This document shows positions 62,166-64,000 of a DNA stretch of 64,000 bases, piece after piece. The translations under genes and the position numbers were made by a program. Under the pieces are notes generated by a model, which worked only from the letters and a program-made list of their open reading frames with translations, was not told the DNA's origin and did not search any database. Numbering within the stretch: position 1 is the first letter of the stretch; each line of letters starts with the position of its first letter. Origin of the DNA: CADCWK01 sp035944555 (GTDB lineage: Bacteria > Chloroflexota > Chloroflexia > Thermomicrobiales > UBA6265); assembly GCA_035944555.1 (NCBI GenBank), contig DASZAY010000030.1:12083-76082 (forward strand). The letters are read 5' to 3'.

Positions 62166-63470
62166 TCAGATAGCAGCCGGCGTATCGGCGAGCCCGGTAG
62201 TCTCCATCGGCGCACGGCCGGAAACGATGTCCCTCGCGTCCACCCTGGTAATCCACCGGGCTGGATCGTGGATCTCGTCCATAGTGGGCAGGAACTCCGG
62301 TCCGTCCCAGACCCGGCGCGCCATCTCATGGCCCCGCCGGGCGACGACGGCATCGATGAACTCCTCGCCGAGCCGGTACTGCTCCATCTTGAGGCGCAGG
62401 CCGGTGATCCGCCCAAAGAGCTCGTCGGCTGGAGAGCGGCGGGCCTTGCGCTGCTCGAACCGGCGGGAGATCGTATCGTAGGTCGGGAGGAGGTCACGTC
62501 CAACGGCATTCATGACGTGGTTGCTGTAGCCCTCGACGATACACATCAGCGCCTGCAGGCGACCGAAGATATCGCGCTGCTGCGGTGTCATGACCGCCTC
62601 GAGCCAGCTACTACCAGCATCCCGATCCCGGGTCCGGTTGAACAACGTCTTGATGCCGCTCACGCCGCTGGTGAGCAAGGCTGCGTCACCCTGGACCGTT
62701 TCCAGGTACTCCCCGAGCAGCATATTGAAGTACTGCGCCACCCACGGGTTGCCCTCGAACTCAAAGGCATGCGTGGTCTCGTGGAGCGCCAGCCACATCC
62801 GGAAGTCATTGCGCGGCATTCCGAGGGTCTGCTCGATCTGCCTGATGTTCGGCTCCACGTAGTAAAGCTTGCCGCCATCGACCGGCTCCCGACCCAGCAG
62901 AGCCAGGTCGTACTGGCCCAGGACCCGCCGGGACAGGTAGCCAAGCAGCAGCCCTACCTCAGCGCTGGCCACACGCCGGCTGAGGGCGGCCATGCTGCCC
63001 CCACCCTTCTGCGCAGATGCGGCGATTCGCTCAACAGGCTGCAGCAGATACTGGAAGGCCGTCAGGTTGGCCTCGATCCAGTCCACCCGGTCGAAGGCAT
63101 ACGTCCGCTCTGAGGTCAGCTCGAGGCTGATCCCGGTGTACTCGGCCACGATCGGGAAACACTGGGCGTCCAGCGCGCGGTAGTAGCGGTCCAGCCGCTC
63201 CCGCTCCTCTGCGCCCAGACGCTCCTGCTGATTCATCCGAGTGGCGATACTCCGCGCAAGCGACCAGTCGATCAAACCGGGTCCCTCAGCGTCGCTCACC
63301 GACACTGAGGGGTCCGGCGATTGATCGATCAGGATCCCGGCCGTATCAGACGGCGCCTGGACGCGACGAACGCGAGTACTGATCGCCGCCCCCAGGGCGA
63401 GGCCAGCCATGGCACTCGCGGCGAGTATCCGCCGACTGGGGATGCGGGAAGGGTCCATCGAACGACTCAT
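62166..63470 (-). CDS. DUF2342-type zinc metalloprotease (coenzyme F420 biosynthesis-associated family)
   Basis: 434 residues. Possible N-terminal signal or anchor (about 13-32). Zincin motif HETTH (H230, E231, H234) within WLALHETTHAFEFEG, with a likely third ligand in IVEGYSNHVMNAVG. The arrangement matches the DUF2342 family of predicted metallohydrolases often linked to F420 genes, but no F420 gene is in this window. Substrate unknown. Start ATG 63470 is plausible; it follows a purine-rich stretch AGGAGTCGAAGC on the minus strand. Confidence 0.85.
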   Translation of the reverse strand: MSRSMDPSRIPSRRILAASAMAGLALGAAISTRVRRVQAPSDTAGILIDQSPDPSVSVSDAEGPGLIDWSLARSIATRMNQQERLGAEERERLDRYYRALDAQCFPIVAEYTGISLELTSERTYAFDRVDWIEANLTAFQYLLQPVERIAASAQKGGGSMAALSRRVASAEVGLLLGYLSRRVLGQYDLALLGREPVDGGKLYYVEPNIRQIEQTLGMPRNDFRMWLALHETTHAFEFEGNPWVAQYFNMLLGEYLETVQGDAALLTSGVSGIKTLFNRTRDRDAGSSWLEAVMTPQQRDIFGRLQALMCIVEGYSNHVMNAVGRDLLPTYDTISRRFEQRKARRSPADELFGRITGLRLKMEQYRLGEEFIDAVVARRGHEMARRVWDGPEFLPTMDEIHDPARWITRVDARDIVSGRAPMETTGLADTPAAI

Positions 63471-63664
63471 GCTTCGACTCCTGGAGCAGCGATAAACGGA
63501 AATGCGAACAGACGCGGTTCGGGTGACGGTGCTGAGACCAATGAAGGAGATGCGTCACCACGGTCCTGTCCCCTCTCGCAACAGTGTGACCGCCACCCAT
63601 GTCCCGGCGGTGTCCATTCAACGACAATCGCGTGACGACGGAGAAAGGTGACGGAAATACAAGA

Positions 63665-63692
63665 AGCCGGCTGGTCAAATGACCAGCCGGCT
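63665..63692 (-). terminator. Terminator of the minus-strand rRNA/tRNA operon
   Basis: 12-bp perfect stem AGCCGGCTGGTC / GACCAGCCGGCT with a 4-nt loop; read on the minus strand it is followed by TCTTGTATTT, a T-rich tail. It lies 45 nt downstream of tRNA-Met. Confidence 0.75.
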
Positions 63693-63737
63693 CGGAGCGA
63701 AGAGAACGCGCTACACAGGATCACCGATGACTGGAGG

Positions 63738-63809
63738 TTGCGGGGGAGGGATTCGAACCCCCGACCTTTGGGTTATGAGCCCAACGAGCTGCCACTGCTC
63801 CACCCCGCG
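63738..63809 (-). tRNA. Initiator tRNA-Met (anticodon CAT)
   Basis: Minus strand. C1 opposite A72 (no Watson-Crick pair), acceptor GCGGGG, three consecutive G-C pairs at the loop end of the anticodon stem (GGG-CTCATAA-CCC), T-arm GGGGG-TTCGAAT-CCCTC. These are initiator identity features. A73 is present but the 3' CCA is not completely encoded (CCT). Confidence 0.95.
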
Positions 63810-63870
63810 TCAAGTCGCCATTCGGGAACCGATCATCTCACTCTGCGTTGATTCCGTCCAAACGGGACGG

Positions 63871-64000
63871 GGGGATGCTCGCGGTGGCCTCGCCTCCCAC
63901 ACAGTCGCCCGTGCAGTACTCTCCGGCGCTGCGCTGGGGCACGACCGGGTTCGGGATGGGACCGGGTGGATCCAGCGCGCTCTCGACCACGAACATCCCC
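63871..64000 (-). rRNA. rrf: 5S ribosomal RNA (approximate ends)
   Basis: Reverse strand contains the universal 5S loop motif CCCATCCCGAAC, plus helix I GGATGTTCG / CGAGCATCC at the two ends. The exact ends are uncertain by a few bases and the 5' end may reach the window edge. Located directly upstream of initiator tRNA-Met; the 23S/16S genes are presumably beyond base 64000. Confidence 0.9.

Overview
The window (64 kb, high GC, no partition or phage backbone) looks like ordinary chromosome of a free-living high-GC bacterium, most probably a Chloroflexota of the Thermomicrobia/Sphaerobacter type. This is inferred from family content: FhaA- and FhaB-like FHA proteins, VanW, a PspA/SPFH cluster, inositol-phosphate synthase, MutS2, and Tat-exported proteins whose mature ends start with Ala/Thr/Pro-rich linkers. 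The LexA operator is of the Gram-positive type (GAAC-N4-GTTC). No alignment or 16S was available, so the taxon is an inference.

Layout. 1-6.3 kb: 3' part of an isocitrate/isopropylmalate dehydrogenase, rpe, two FHA-domain proteins, a VanW protein and a GT2 glycosyltransferase. 6.3-11.2 kb (minus): prmA and a sugar-nucleotidyltransferase (ATGA overlap), a DUF985 cupin, tRNA-Glu, comEC and comEA. 11.4-23.4 kb: mfd, an exported cupredoxin-like protein, a TAP-type hydrolase, mutS2 facing lexA, a DUF4126 membrane protein, and a J-domain protein behind a HspR/HAIR-like operator. 23.5-26.6 kb: purA, gpsA, fabZ. 26.7-30.4 kb: a four-gene PspA/SPFH/zinc-ribbon membrane-stress cluster. 30.7-34.1 kb: ino1, threonine dehydratase, MDR dehydrogenase. 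34.4-42.8 kb: orphan Tat-exported peptide-binding protein, ABC-2 exporter with a Wzz-like protein, polyprenyl sugar-phosphotransferase, MFS-like membrane protein. 42.9-47 kb: upp, a degenerate TOPRIM/DUF3987 protein behind a 38-bp palindrome, tandem UspA. 47.2-52.2 kb: run of trans-sulfuration enzyme, NodB-like protein, YtcJ-type amidohydrolase, metallo-beta-lactamase-fold hydrolase and a small unknown protein. 52.3-57.4 kb: DUF3072 protein, iorA/iorB-like molybdenum hydroxylase, aminotransferase, small acidic protein. 57.6-64 kb: tRNA-Arg, PAS-GGDEF-EAL protein, purH, DUF2342-type metalloprotease, initiator tRNA-Met and 5S rRNA, the last two being the 3' end of a minus-strand rRNA operon that continues beyond the window.

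How parts work together. DNA repair and competence are well represented (mfd, mutS2, lexA, comEA, comEC). Envelope functions are spread over FhaA/FhaB/VanW, GT2, the Wzz-like/ABC-2 unit, the sugar-phosphate transferase and ino1. Most convergent gene ends are separated by a perfect or near-perfect GC-rich hairpin, and several start codons lie 60-90 nt downstream of a TATACT-like element. No insertion sequence, integrase, CRISPR array or prophage was seen. The least conventional items are the DUF3987-like gene with its palindrome, the Psp-like cluster, the HAIR-like operator, and the comEC reading frame that runs into tRNA-Glu.
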